DNA from: Pseudonocardia humida
GTDB taxonomy: Bacteria; Actinomycetota; Actinomycetes; Mycobacteriales; Pseudonocardiaceae
NCBI RefSeq assembly: GCF_023898865.1
Contig: NZ_JAGSOV010000066.1
Coordinates: 1 to 37,478 of the forward strand
Length of the DNA: 37,478 nt
Direction: 5' to 3'
Part shown: positions 23,332-31,941 of the stretch, piece after piece
How the letters are laid out: the number at the start of each line of letters is the position of its first letter
Position numbering within the stretch: the first letter of the stretch is position 1
Notes under the pieces: model-generated
Seen by the model: the letters and a program-made list of their open reading frames with translations, nothing else
Databases searched by the model: none
What the model was told of the DNA's origin: nothing
Program-made: the position numbers and the translations under genes

Positions 23332-24504
23332 ATGGACCGCAACTACGGACGGCCGGGGGGCCCGCCCCCCGGCGGCCCGCCGCGCCGCGGCGCGCCCGGC
23401 TGGGGCCAGCCGCAGCGACCGGGCCCGCCGCCCCGGCCGCTCCAGGAGACGGCCCTGCTCCCCGGGGACCAGGGCGACTACCCGCCCGAGCCGCCGCCTG
23501 CGCGCCGGCGCCCCATGCCGCCCGCGTACCCGCGGGCCGCGATCCGCCCGCGCCAGTCGGTCACCCGCCGCCGCCCGCGCCGCCTGGTCCGGCGGATCCT
23601 GGCGGTGGTGGCGGTGCTGCTGCTGGCGGTGGTCGGGTTCGGCGTCTACATCGACACGACCCTCAACCGGGTCGCCGCGCTCCCGGCCGACAGCACGGCC
23701 ACCTCGTCGGGCACGAACTGGCTCATCGTCGGCTCGGACAGCCGGCAGAACCTCAGCGACGAGGAGAAGGACAAGTACGCCACCGGCGACGACACCTCGC
23801 AGCTGACCGACACGATCATGCTGCTGCACTCGGGGGCGAGCGGGACGGTGCTGGTCAGCATCCCGCGCGACTCGATGGTCGACATCCCCGGGCACGGCCG
23901 CGCGAAGATCAACTCAGCGTACGGGCGCGGCGGCGGCCCCGACGGCGGCGGCCCGGAGCTGCTGGTGCGCACCATCGAGGGCGCCACCGGCCTGCACATC
24001 GACCACTACGCCGAGATCGGCTTTTTGGGCATCGTCAACGTGGTGGACGCCGTCGGCGGCGTCGACCTCTGCGTGCCGGAGGCCATCGAGGACCCGAAGG
24101 CCGCCCTGGACATCCAGGCCGGCTGCCAGACCCTCGACGAGGCCACCGCGCTGGGCTACGTCCGCACCCGGGCCACCGCCACCTCCGACTTCGGCCGGGT
24201 GGAGCGCCAGCGGGCGTTCCTGTCGGCGCTGCTGTCCAAGGTGACCAGCCCCGCCGTGCTGGCCAACCCGTTCCGGGTGGTCCCGCTGGCCAACGACCTC
24301 TCCGGCTCGATCACCGTCGACAGCGGCGACCACATCTGGAACCTGGCCCAGCTGGGGCTGGCGATGCGCGGCCTGGGCGAGGGCATCTCCACCACCGTGC
24401 CCGTCCGCGACGGGGTGGTGAACTGGGACCGGGAGCGCGCGCTGGCCCTGTTCGAGGCGCTGCAGAACGACCAGCGGCCGCCGGAGAACGCCCTCGGCCC
24501 GTGA
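23332..24504 (+). CDS. LytR-CpsA-Psr (LCP) cell wall phosphotransferase
   Basis: A 390-residue type II membrane protein. A Pro/Arg-rich cytoplasmic part (1-80) is followed by one membrane helix (RILAVVAVLLLAVVGFGVYI, about 84-103) and then the extracellular LCP domain. Key segments are DTIMLLH, SIPRDSMVDIPGHGRAKINS (about 180-200), GVDLCVPEAI, and YVRTRAT ... DFGRVERQRAFL with conserved arginines (about 275-305). LCP enzymes transfer lipid-linked polymers such as arabinogalactan onto peptidoglycan. ATG 23332 has a GGGGGGAAGG site. A weak hairpin (GCGCCCT/AGGGCGC, 23233-23264) lies upstream. It is convergent with Ku. Confidence 0.85.
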   Translation: MDRNYGRPGGPPPGGPPRRGAPGWGQPQRPGPPPRPLQETALLPGDQGDYPPEPPPARRRPMPPAYPRAAIRPRQSVTRRRPRRLVRRILAVVAVLLLAVVGFGVYIDTTLNRVAALPADSTATSSGTNWLIVGSDSRQNLSDEEKDKYATGDDTSQLTDTIMLLHSGASGTVLVSIPRDSMVDIPGHGRAKINSAYGRGGGPDGGGPELLVRTIEGATGLHIDHYAEIGFLGIVNVVDAVGGVDLCVPEAIEDPKAALDIQAGCQTLDEATALGYVRTRATATSDFGRVERQRAFLSALLSKVTSPAVLANPFRVVPLANDLSGSITVDSGDHIWNLAQLGLAMRGLGEGISTTVPVRDGVVNWDRERALALFEALQNDQRPPENALGP

Positions 24505-24510
24505 GGCACC

Positions 24511-24546
24511 GACCTCGCGGCACCGGAGCGCCGGTGCTGCGAGGTC
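24511..24546. terminator. 16-bp hairpin between LCP gene and Ku
   Basis: The arms 24511-24526 and 24531-24546 pair over 16 positions with one wobble or mismatch, and the loop is AGCG. It sits in the middle of a 61-bp convergent gap and probably works in both directions. Confidence 0.75.
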
Positions 24547-24565
24547 TGGGCTCTGCCGGAGCGGG

Positions 24566-25552
24566 TCAGGCGGGCTTGCGGGCCCGCTTGCGGGTCTCGC
24601 CGGTGTCCTCGTCGTCGGCCTTCTTGCGGGCGGCCGGCTTGCGGGCCGGGGCCTTCTTCGCCCCGCCGGACGACGAGCGGCTGCGCGAGCGGGCCGGCTT
24701 CTCGTCCGGCTCCTCGTCGGCGGTGTCGGACGCGGCCGGCTTGCTCGACCCGGAGCCCGAGCCGCCGGCGGCGGACCGGGCGGCCTCCACACTCGCCTGC
24801 AGCGCGCTGAGCAGGTCGGTCATGCTGTCGGGGCCCTCGTCGCGCTTCTCGGCGACCGGGGCAGGGCGCGTCTCGCCGGTGGTGCGCTTGCGCTCGATGA
24901 GCTCGACGACGGCGTCGCGGTAGTCGTCGTGGAAGTCGGCCGGGTCGAAGTCGGCGCCCAGGCTCTCCACCAGGGACGCGGCCATCGTCAGCTCCTGCGG
25001 GCGCAGGTCGACGTCGGTCTCGAGGATGTCGAAGTCGGGCTCGCGGACCTCGTCGGGCCAGAGCATCGTCTGCAGGACGATGGCCTTGTCGCGCACGCGC
25101 AGCAGGGCCAGCGTCTCGCGCTGGCGCAGCGCGACCTTGACCACGGCCATGCGGTCGGTCTGCACGAGCGCCTCGCGCAGCAGCGCGTACGGCTTGGCCG
25201 CCTTGGCCTCGGGTTCGAGGTAGTAGCTCTTGTCGAACAGCAGCGGGTCGATCTGGTCGGCCGGGACGAACTCGACGACGTCGATCTCGTGGCCGGTGGC
25301 CACGGGCAGGGAGTCGAGGTCCTCGTCGTCGAGCGTGATCAGCTCGCCGTCCTCGGTCTCGTAGCCCTTGACGATGTCGGCGTAGTCCACCTCCTCGCCG
25401 TCGATCGAGCAGGTGCGCTTGTACTTGATGCGGCCGCCGTCGGCCGCGTGCACCTGGTGGAAGCGGATGTCGTGGTTGGTCGTCGCGGAGTACAGTTTGA
25501 TCGGCACACTGACCAGGCCGAACGACACTGCCCCGCTCCACATAGCGCGCAT
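24566..25552 (-). CDS. ku: Non-homologous end-joining protein Ku
   Basis: A 328-residue bacterial Ku homodimer subunit that encircles DNA double-strand ends and recruits the NHEJ ligase. It opens with the family hallmark MWSGAVSFGLVSVPIKLYSA and continues with HQVHAADGGRIKYKRTCSIDG and the KGYETEDGELITLDDEDLD region. The beta-barrel and bridge span to about residue 255. A Lys/Arg/Ala-rich tail of ~70 residues follows, typical of actinobacterial Ku and implicated in DNA threading. I chose ATG 25552 (MRAMW); ATG 25543 is an alternative. It is divergent from an ATP-dependent DNA ligase across 52 bp, so the two are probably co-controlled. Confidence 0.93.
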   Translation of the reverse strand: MRAMWSGAVSFGLVSVPIKLYSATTNHDIRFHQVHAADGGRIKYKRTCSIDGEEVDYADIVKGYETEDGELITLDDEDLDSLPVATGHEIDVVEFVPADQIDPLLFDKSYYLEPEAKAAKPYALLREALVQTDRMAVVKVALRQRETLALLRVRDKAIVLQTMLWPDEVREPDFDILETDVDLRPQELTMAASLVESLGADFDPADFHDDYRDAVVELIERKRTTGETRPAPVAEKRDEGPDSMTDLLSALQASVEAARSAAGGSGSGSSKPAASDTADEEPDEKPARSRSRSSSGGAKKAPARKPAARKKADDEDTGETRKRARKPA

Positions 25553-25604
25553 TGCAGGCCCCTGTTCCTCCGCGGTGGGTCGCTCCCGGTGACAGCATGT
25601 CGGC

Positions 25605-26600
25605 GTGCAGCCGATGCTCGCCACTCCCGGGACACTACCGGCGGGGTCCGACATTTTCTTCGAGGTCAAGTGGGACGGCATGCGGCTGCTGGCCGACGTC
25701 GCCGACGGCAGGCTGCGCCTGGACGACCGCGGCGGCCGCGACGTGACGGCCCTGTTCCCCGAGCTCTCCGGCCTCACCCGGCTCGCCCCGGACGTCCTGC
25801 TCGACGGCGAGGTCGTGCTGCTCGACGGCGGCGTCCCCAGCTTCGCCGCGCTCACCGACCGCATGCACGAGCCGGTCGACCCGCGGGTCGCGCAGGCCCG
25901 CCCGGTCACCTACATGGTCTTCGACGTGCTGCGGCTCTACGGCGTCCCGCTGCTGGAGCGGCCGATGGGGGAGCGGCGGGCCACCCTGGAGCGGCTCGAC
26001 CTCGACGTCGTGGCGAACCTGTCGCTCTCGCCCCGCTACACCGACGGCCCCGCGCTGCTCGACGTCACCCGCGAGCGCGGGATGGCCGGGGTCGTCGCCA
26101 AGCGCGGCGACGGGACCTACCGGCCCGGGGTGCGCAGCCCGGACTGGGTGGTCACGACCCACCTGCGCACCGTCGCCTGCGCCGTCGGGGGGTGGCGGCC
26201 CGAGCGCGGCGCCGCGGACCGGGTGGGATCGCTGCTGGTCGGGCTGCCGGGCGCGACCGGGCTGCGGTTCGTCGGCAGCGTCGACGTCGCGCACGCGGGT
26301 CCGGTCGCCCAGCGCGTGCTGCACGGGCGGTTGGTGGCGACGCCGATCGCGCCGTTCACCGCGGGCCTGTCGCGGGCGCTGTCCGCCGGGGTGCGCTGGT
26401 GCGAGCCGACGACGATCGTGGAGGTGGCGCACGGCGGCCGCGCTCCCGGCGGCCGGCTGCGCGACGCGGCCTTCCGCGGCATCCGCGACGACCTGCACCC
26501 CGCCGACCTGCCCGCCGACGTCCCGGACGACGTGCCCGACGCCGCGCCGTGGGGCCGCTCGCCCGATCGGCCCGCCGATCGGCGCGGTGGCGGATCGTGA
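25605..26600 (+). CDS. ATP-dependent DNA ligase (LigC/LigD-ligase-like), atypical motifs
   Basis: A 331-residue stand-alone ligase, without the polymerase or nuclease domains of LigD. Motif I is EVKWDGMR with the adenylated Lys22. LDGEVVLLDG carries the motif III Glu, and TYMVFDVLRLYG precedes it in the fold order known for LigD. The OB-fold region has AVGGWRPERG and GSLLVGLPG. Two usually invariant residues differ. Motif IV reads GMAGVVAKR, where family members have Glu before GVVAKR. Motif V reads SPDWVVTTHLRT, where the family has W-x-K. It may be weakened or depend on Ku. Start GTG 25605. Confidence 0.85.
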   Translation: MQPMLATPGTLPAGSDIFFEVKWDGMRLLADVADGRLRLDDRGGRDVTALFPELSGLTRLAPDVLLDGEVVLLDGGVPSFAALTDRMHEPVDPRVAQARPVTYMVFDVLRLYGVPLLERPMGERRATLERLDLDVVANLSLSPRYTDGPALLDVTRERGMAGVVAKRGDGTYRPGVRSPDWVVTTHLRTVACAVGGWRPERGAADRVGSLLVGLPGATGLRFVGSVDVAHAGPVAQRVLHGRLVATPIAPFTAGLSRALSAGVRWCEPTTIVEVAHGGRAPGGRLRDAAFRGIRDDLHPADLPADVPDDVPDAAPWGRSPDRPADRRGGGS

Positions 26601-26637
26601 TCGACGTACTGCGCGGGGAGGACGTGCGGAAGGCGCC

Positions 26638-27270
26638 GTGTCGTCTACCGTAAGCCCGGTGACGACCATGCTCACGTGGCAGGCCGACGACGGTCACGGG
26701 CTCGAGGGCACGCGGCTCAACATCGGCGCAGGCGGTGCTTACCGGGCGCTCAGCCGGATGGTGCGGGTGCACCCCGACGGGGACTTCACGGCCTCGTTCC
26801 GGCTGGTCGTCGGCACGGGGGGTGAGCTGCAGCGGTTGTCGGTCACCAGCGCCACCGCGGGTCGCGAGCGCCACCTGACCCTCAACCGGACCGAGGACGG
26901 CTACTGGCTGCTCGACACCGGTTCGGGCATCGGCGGTCGGCGCGACGAGTTCGGCGGCGCGCTGGACATCGACCTGCAGTACAGCCCGATGCTCAACACG
27001 GTGCCGATCCGCCGGCTCGACCTGCACCGCAGCGGCGGCGAGCACGTCATGCCGGTGGTGTTCGTGTCGCTGCCCTCCCTGGAGGTCAGCCAGGTCACGC
27101 GGACCTACCGCACGGTCTCCCCGCTGGACGAGTCCGGCCGCGCGCTGGTCGAGCTCCGCTACGACGACGTCACCGCCGAGCTCGTCGTCGACGCCGACGG
27201 CGTGGTCGCCAGCTACTCCGGGCTCGCCACCCGGCTCGGCCCGAGCACCGCCCCGGCCCCGACGACCTAA
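26638..27270 (+). CDS. Putative glycolipid-binding domain protein (DUF1089-like)
   Basis: A 210-residue protein made mostly of beta strands and matching the putative glycolipid-binding (DUF1089) family in layout: MLTWQADDGHGLEGTRL near the start, YRALSRMVRVHPDGDFTASF, LTLNRTEDGYWLLDTG, FGGALDIDLQYSPMLNTVPI (about 105-125) and VVFVSLPSLEVSQVTRTY. The family is found in Pseudomonas and actinobacteria and has no firm biochemical role. Starts are ambiguous: GTG 26638 has GGAAGG upstream, while GTG 26659 and ATG 26668 are alternatives. It follows the ligase gene by 37 bp. Its stop overlaps the convergent GNAT gene by 4 bp. Confidence 0.7.
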   Translation: MSSTVSPVTTMLTWQADDGHGLEGTRLNIGAGGAYRALSRMVRVHPDGDFTASFRLVVGTGGELQRLSVTSATAGRERHLTLNRTEDGYWLLDTGSGIGGRRDEFGGALDIDLQYSPMLNTVPIRRLDLHRSGGEHVMPVVFVSLPSLEVSQVTRTYRTVSPLDESGRALVELRYDDVTAELVVDADGVVASYSGLATRLGPSTAPAPTT

Positions 27271-27722
27271 CCTTTCGGTCGGTACTCCAGCCGCGGGAGT
27301 ACCCGGCCGGGGATCGACTCCGAGGCCACCTCCCCGACCCGGACCGCCCCCATGGCGAGGTAGAACGCCTCGGCGTGCGGGTCGGCGTCGATCGTCATCC
27401 GCTCGGCCCCCAGCCGGCGGGCCGCGGCCGTCGCGTGCGCCCACAGCTCGCGCCCGACGCCCCCGCCCACGTGGGCCGGGTCGACGAACATCATCCCGAG
27501 CTCGAGCTCGGGCGGCTCGCCCACCAGCGTGCAGAAGCCGACCAGCCGGCCGTCGCGCTCGACGACGGCCGCCCGCTCGGCGACGACGTCGTCGGCGGTG
27601 AGGGTCAGCTCGCCGCGGCAGGCCTCCAGGAACGCGGCGTCGTAGCCCCAGTGCCCCTTGGAGGCCAGCGCCAGCTCGCTGAGCGCCCCGGCCTCGGCCG
27701 GCCGCGCCGCACGCACCACCAC
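27267..27722 (-). CDS. GNAT family N-acetyltransferase
   Basis: A 151-residue acetyltransferase. Motif A is seen as LELGMMFVDPAHVGGGVGREL (about residues 72-92), with G-G-G-V-G in place of the usual R/Q-G-x-G loop. It is followed by MTIDADPHAEAFYLAMGAVRVG (about 108-130). The C-terminal SIPGRVLPRLEYRPKG is typical of small actinobacterial GNATs. The acceptor is unknown. The start is one of three successive GTGs at 27722, 27719 and 27716. It lies 10 bp after the tyrA stop on the same strand and is probably cotranscribed with it. Confidence 0.8.
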   Translation of the reverse strand: MVVRAARPAEAGALSELALASKGHWGYDAAFLEACRGELTLTADDVVAERAAVVERDGRLVGFCTLVGEPPELELGMMFVDPAHVGGGVGRELWAHATAAARRLGAERMTIDADPHAEAFYLAMGAVRVGEVASESIPGRVLPRLEYRPKG

Positions 27723-27732
27723 ACTCGCGACG

Positions 27733-28683
27733 TTAGTGGTCCCACCCGAGGACCGGTGTGCCCGCCCGGCCGATCGCGCGCAGCTCGGCCCACGGCTCGT
27801 CGCCGGTGATGCGGGTGCCGGGCTCGTTGCGGGCCGCCGCCCAGCGCTGCCTGCCCTCGTACCCGGCGTTCACCGTGGCGGCCAGCCCGCCGGTGGAGGC
27901 CAGCGCCCCGCGCATCACCCCGAGCCTGCCCAGCGCCTCGTCGACCGCGGCCAGCAGCGCCGGGCGGTTGCCGTCGCACATGGCCAGCACCAGCTCGGGG
28001 CGGGTGCCCGCGACCCGGGTGCCGTCGGCGAAGGAGGACGCGGCCAGGGCCATCGGCAGCCCGGGGTCGTCGTCGGGCAGGCCGACGCCGGCCGCGGTGG
28101 AGGCCAGCACGGCGGCCAGCAGGTGCGGCAGGTGCGACACCCTGGCGACCGCCAGGTCGTGCTCGTCGGCGGTGGCCGGCACGACGTGCGCGCCGCAGGC
28201 CCAGGCCAGCTCGGCCACGTCGGCCCAGACCTCGCGGTCGGTGCCGTCCTCGGCGCCGACGACCCAGGCCGCGCCGGTGAACAGCCCGGCGTAGCCGGCG
28301 GCCCAGCCGGACTCGGCGGTGCCGGCCATCGGGTGCCCGCCCACGTAGCGGGCCCGCGGCGCGTACCGGGCGACGGCCTCGGCGACGGCGCCCTTGACGC
28401 TCACCGCGTCGGTGAGCCGGCAGCCCGAGGCGCTCGCGTCGACCTGGCGCAGCACGTCCGGCAGCGCGGGCAGCGGGGTGGCCAGCACGACCAGCGCGTC
28501 CTCGGCCGCGGCCCTGCGCAGCGCGCCCCCGGTGTCGGTGGTGACGTCGAAGCCGTCGGCGCGGGCCTGCGCCGCGGTGTCCTCCGACGCCGTCGCCGCC
28601 CACACCTCTCGTCCGGCCTTGTCCGCGGCCCGCACCAGCGACCCGCCGATCAACCCGGCGCCGACCACGCACACCGCTCTCAC
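27733..28683 (-). CDS. tyrA: Prephenate dehydrogenase
   Basis: A 316-residue NAD(P)-dependent TyrA that decarboxylates prephenate to 4-hydroxyphenylpyruvate for tyrosine synthesis. The Rossmann motif GAGLIGGSL is at residues 8-16, LATPLPALPDVL at about 70, TDAVSVKGAV at about 92, and the diagnostic substrate-binding GGHPMAGTAESGW at about 114. A helical dimerisation domain follows (VSHLPHLLAAVLAS). No ACT domain is attached, so feedback control is not evident. Start GTG 28683, 62 bp after the amidase stop. It lies in the leftward run M20 - amidase - tyrA - GNAT. Confidence 0.88.
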   Translation of the reverse strand: MRAVCVVGAGLIGGSLVRAADKAGREVWAATASEDTAAQARADGFDVTTDTGGALRRAAAEDALVVLATPLPALPDVLRQVDASASGCRLTDAVSVKGAVAEAVARYAPRARYVGGHPMAGTAESGWAAGYAGLFTGAAWVVGAEDGTDREVWADVAELAWACGAHVVPATADEHDLAVARVSHLPHLLAAVLASTAAGVGLPDDDPGLPMALAASSFADGTRVAGTRPELVLAMCDGNRPALLAAVDEALGRLGVMRGALASTGGLAATVNAGYEGRQRWAAARNEPGTRITGDEPWAELRAIGRAGTPVLGWDH

Positions 28684-28745
28684 GGGTGATCAGCCTACGG
28701 CGCCGCCGACCGGACACGGATGGGGAATGCCGGGACTACCGGGCG

Positions 28746-30119
28746 TCACGAACCGGCGATCGCCTCGGCGACCCGTAGCACCCCGCGCTCCTCCAGACGG
28801 ACGCCGACGACCTGGACACCGGCCGGCAGCTCACCGTCCGCGACGGCCCCGGGCACCGACACCGCGGGCCACCCGGTCAGGTTGAACGGCAGGGTCAGCG
28901 CCAGTAGCGCCATCCGCACCAGCACCGCCGATCCGCCCACCTCCACCTCGGGCACGCCGATCGGGGTCGCCCGCAGCCGGGTGGTCGGCAGCAGCAGCAC
29001 GTCGACGCCGTCCACGGCCGCCCGCAGCTGCGGGACGAGCCGGCGGCGGGTGCGCAGCGCCTCGACGTACACACCGGCCGGCATGTCGGCGTTGGGCAGC
29101 AGTCGCTCGCGGGTGATCGGCTGGTAGGCGTCCGGGCGCTCGCCCAGCCAGCGGGCGTGGGTGGCGTAGGCCTCGGCGCCGACGATCGTGCCGTAGGTGG
29201 CGGCCAGCTCGTCGATCACGGGCGTCCGCAGCTCGACGACGTGCGCGCCGCGCGCCTCCAGCCGCAGGGCCGCGGCCCGCACGGCCTCGCCCAGCACCGG
29301 GTCGGCGGCCTGCCAGTACCCGTCGAGCAGCAGCCCGACGCGCACCCCGTCGACGCCGGGGGCCTGGATGCCGCCGCCGGTGCCGTCCGGGCGGCTGAGC
29401 ACGTCCCAGGCGACCGAGGCACCGTGCACGTCGGCGGCGAGCACGCCGACGTGGTCGCAGGTCTCCGACAGCGGGAAGACGCCCTCGGTGGGCAGCGCGC
29501 CGTAGGTCGGCTTGAGCCCCACCACACCGCACAGCGCGGCCGGGGTGCGCACGCTGGCCCCGGTGTCGGTGCCCAGCGCCAGCGGCAGGTGCCCGGCGGC
29601 GATCGCGGCCGCCGACCCCGACGACGAGCCGCCGGTGATCCGCGACCGGTCGTGCGGGTTGCGGGCCGGGCCGGTAGCGGCCACGTCACCGGTGGGGCCG
29701 TAGGCGAACTCGTGGGTGTGCAGCTTCGCCACCGGGACCGCGCCCGCCTGCCGCAGCCGGGCGACCACCGGCGCGTCGACCTCCGCGGGCGGGGCGTCGG
29801 CCAGCACGTCCGACCCGGCCGTCGTGCGCAGCCCGGCCACGTCGAACAGGTCCTTGACCCCGAGCGCGACCCCGTGCAGCGGGCCGCGCCACTCGCCGCG
29901 CGCCAGCTCGGCGTCGAGCCCCGCGGCGGACTTCAGCGCCGCGTCGGTGTCGAGGGTGATCACCGCGTTGTGGGTGTCGGCGGCGAGCCGGTCGAGGACG
30001 TCGGTGACGTGCTCGACGACGGACAGCTCGCGGGACCGCAGGGCCATGGTCAGCTCACGCAGCGACATGGTCGGGATGGTCGGCACGGGCACCACCCTGG
30101 CACGGTCGGGCCGGTCCAC
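28746..30119 (-). CDS. Amidase signature family hydrolase
   Basis: A 457-residue amidase with the Ser-cisSer-Lys triad. The Lys is in GVALGVKDLFDV (about residue 90) and the glycine/serine-rich signature is ITGGSSSGSAAAIAAG (about 168-183). LALGTDTGASVRTPAALCG follows (about 187-205). The end LPAGVQVVGVRLEERGVL is typical of the family. It may act on small amides; GatA is less likely because no gatB or gatC is nearby. The GTG at 30119 abuts the stop of the M20 gene, suggesting coupled translation. GTG 30086 and ATG 30068 (MSLRELT) are alternative starts closer to the usual family start. Confidence 0.85.
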   Translation of the reverse strand: MDRPDRARVVPVPTIPTMSLRELTMALRSRELSVVEHVTDVLDRLAADTHNAVITLDTDAALKSAAGLDAELARGEWRGPLHGVALGVKDLFDVAGLRTTAGSDVLADAPPAEVDAPVVARLRQAGAVPVAKLHTHEFAYGPTGDVAATGPARNPHDRSRITGGSSSGSAAAIAAGHLPLALGTDTGASVRTPAALCGVVGLKPTYGALPTEGVFPLSETCDHVGVLAADVHGASVAWDVLSRPDGTGGGIQAPGVDGVRVGLLLDGYWQAADPVLGEAVRAAALRLEARGAHVVELRTPVIDELAATYGTIVGAEAYATHARWLGERPDAYQPITRERLLPNADMPAGVYVEALRTRRRLVPQLRAAVDGVDVLLLPTTRLRATPIGVPEVEVGGSAVLVRMALLALTLPFNLTGWPAVSVPGAVADGELPAGVQVVGVRLEERGVLRVAEAIAGS

Positions 30120-31331
30120 TCAGCGCAGGGCGTCCAGGGCGAGCGCGGCGTAGACGGCGACCCCGGTGGCCATCGCGGCCTCGTCGAACACCACGCGGTT
30201 GGAGTGGTTGGGCGGTGCGGTGGCCGGGTCGGTGCCCGGCGGGCAGCCGCCCAGGAACGCCATCGCGCCGGGCACCTTCTCCAGCACGTAGGAGAAGTCC
30301 TCCGCGCCCATGATCGGGGTGGGCATGGTGACGACCCGGTCGCGTCCGAGCAGGGCGGCGCAGACGTCGGTGAGCGTGCTGACCGCGGGGCCGGTGTTCA
30401 CCGTCACCGGGTAGCCGACCTCGATCTCCACCTCGGCGGTGCAGCCGTGGGCCAGCGCGGTGTGCGTGCAGATCCGGCGGATCTCCTCGTGCGCGCGCTC
30501 GCGCGTCTGCGGGGACAGCGAGCGCAGCGTGCCCTCCAGGAACGCCGTCTCCGGGATGATGTTGTTGGTGGTGCCGGCCCGGATGTGCGCCACGGTGAGC
30601 ACGGCGGGCTGGTGGGCGTCGAGGCGGCGGGTGATCATCGTCTGCAGGGCCCCGACCATCGCCGCGGCCGCGGGCACCGGGTCGAGGGCGTCGTGCGGGG
30701 CGGAGGCGTGCCCGCCGCGCCCGGTCACCGTCACCTTGATGACGTCGGCCGCGGCCATCAGCGGCCCCGGCCGGACGTGGATCTCGCCGGCCGGCAGGGT
30801 GGCGCTGATGTGCAGGGCGTAGGCGACCTCCGGGCGCCCGGCAGGCCCGGTGCGGTCCAGCAGCCCCTCGTCGATCATGTAGCGGGCGCCGTGCCAGCCC
30901 TCCTCGCCCGGCTGGAACATGAACAGCACCCGCCCCGCCAGCTCGTCGCGCCGCCCGGCCAGGATCCGCGCGGCCGAGGCCAGCATGGCCACGTGCGTGT
31001 CGTGGCCGCAGGCGTGCATCGCCCCGGGCACGGTCGAGGCGAACGCCAGCCCGGTGTCCTCGTGCAGCGGGAGCGCGTCCATGTCGCCGCGCAGCAGCAC
31101 CGTCGGCCCCGGGCGCCCGCCGTCGAGGACGGCGACGACGGAGCTGGTGGAGCGGCCGAGGTGGACCTGCAGGGGCAGGTCGGACAGCGCGGCGAGCACC
31201 ACGTCGCGGGCGTGCGGCAGGTTCAGCCCGATCTCCGGGTGGCGGTGCAGGTCGCGGCGCAGGGCCACCGTGCGGTGCTGGACGTCGTGCGCCTCGCCCA
31301 GCAGGCCGGTCTTGGACACGTCCAGCGACAT
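30120..31331 (-). CDS. M20D amidohydrolase (hippurate hydrolase-like)
   Basis: A 403-residue zinc- or manganese-dependent aminoacylase of the M20D group. RRDLHRHPEIG opens the fold (about residues 25-35). Metal ligands are in MHACGHDTH (about 105-113), PGEEG (about 140), and near the end in MGAEDFSYVLEKVPG (about 343). The dimerisation or lid domain contains GRGGHASAPHDALDPV. Family members release amino acids or auxin-like acids from N-acyl or amide conjugates. No signal peptide is present. It is the first gene of the leftward cluster, with the amidase starting directly after its stop. The two enzymes could act in sequence on an amide substrate. Confidence 0.87.
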   Translation of the reverse strand: MSLDVSKTGLLGEAHDVQHRTVALRRDLHRHPEIGLNLPHARDVVLAALSDLPLQVHLGRSTSSVVAVLDGGRPGPTVLLRGDMDALPLHEDTGLAFASTVPGAMHACGHDTHVAMLASAARILAGRRDELAGRVLFMFQPGEEGWHGARYMIDEGLLDRTGPAGRPEVAYALHISATLPAGEIHVRPGPLMAAADVIKVTVTGRGGHASAPHDALDPVPAAAAMVGALQTMITRRLDAHQPAVLTVAHIRAGTTNNIIPETAFLEGTLRSLSPQTRERAHEEIRRICTHTALAHGCTAEVEIEVGYPVTVNTGPAVSTLTDVCAALLGRDRVVTMPTPIMGAEDFSYVLEKVPGAMAFLGGCPPGTDPATAPPNHSNRVVFDEAAMATGVAVYAALALDALR

Positions 31332-31380
31332 GGCTCCGATACTGGCACCCGCCCGGGGTGCGACGGAGGTGAACTTCGCG

Positions 31381-31396
31381 TGTGGTTTGGACCACA
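31381..31396. promoter_or_regulatory. Inverted repeat in divergent promoter region
   Basis: The arms TGTGGT and ACCACA are separated by TTGG, in the 91-bp gap between the M20 gene and the TadA-associated gene. It may be an operator. No regulator gene is adjacent. Confidence 0.4.
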
Positions 31397-31422
31397 GTCG
31401 AGCCTGGGCTTACCGTAGTCTC

Positions 31423-31941
31423 ATGGCAGTGCAGAGCATCGAGGCGCCGGCGGGCGTACGGGACGAGGCCCTGCCCGGTTATGCCGTCGCGGCGATCCGG
31501 GAGGACGGTCGCTGGCGCTGCGTCCGGCTCACCGCCGAGGCCCTCGTCGACCTGGACACGGCGATCACCGAACTGCGGGAGCTGCGCTCGCAGGGGGCCG
31601 TGCTCGGCCTCCTCGACGTCGACGACGAGTTCTTCGTCCTGCTGCGGCCCACCCCGGGCGGCGTGGCGCTGATGGTCTCCGACGCCGTCGCCGCCCTGGA
31701 CTACGACGTGGCCGCCGACGTGCTCGACCTGCTCCGCATCGACCTCCCCGCCGACGAGGACGCCCTCGACGAGCCGTGGCCGGAGGGCGACCTCGCCATC
31801 CTGGCCGACCTCGGGCTCCCGGCCGACGAGCTGGAGGTGCTGGCCAACGAGTTCGAGCTGTGGCCCGACGAGCAGCTCGCCGCCATCGGGCGCCGCTGCG
31901 GCTTCGCCGCCGAGCTGGCCGAGGTCGTCGACGCGCGGTGA
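31423..31941 (+). CDS. tRNA adenosine deaminase-associated protein
   Basis: A 172-residue acidic protein of the actinobacterial family that almost always sits directly before tadA. Recognisable stretches are GYAVAAIREDGRWRCVRL (about 18-36), ITELRELRSQGAVLGLLDVD, EFFVLLRP, and the acidic LPADEDALDEPWPEGDLAIL (about 105-128). Its biochemical role is not established; the constant pairing with TadA suggests a partner or regulator. ATG 31423 is chosen. Its stop overlaps the tadA start in GTGA, so translation of the two is coupled. Confidence 0.85.
   Translation: MAVQSIEAPAGVRDEALPGYAVAAIREDGRWRCVRLTAEALVDLDTAITELRELRSQGAVLGLLDVDDEFFVLLRPTPGGVALMVSDAVAALDYDVAADVLDLLRIDLPADEDALDEPWPEGDLAILADLGLPADELEVLANEFELWPDEQLAAIGRRCGFAAELAEVVDAR

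Noticed and set aside
29157..31418. 753-residue plus-strand frame opposite amidase and M20 genes
   Set aside because: It is antisense to two genes with complete catalytic motifs. Its composition is that of a shadow frame.
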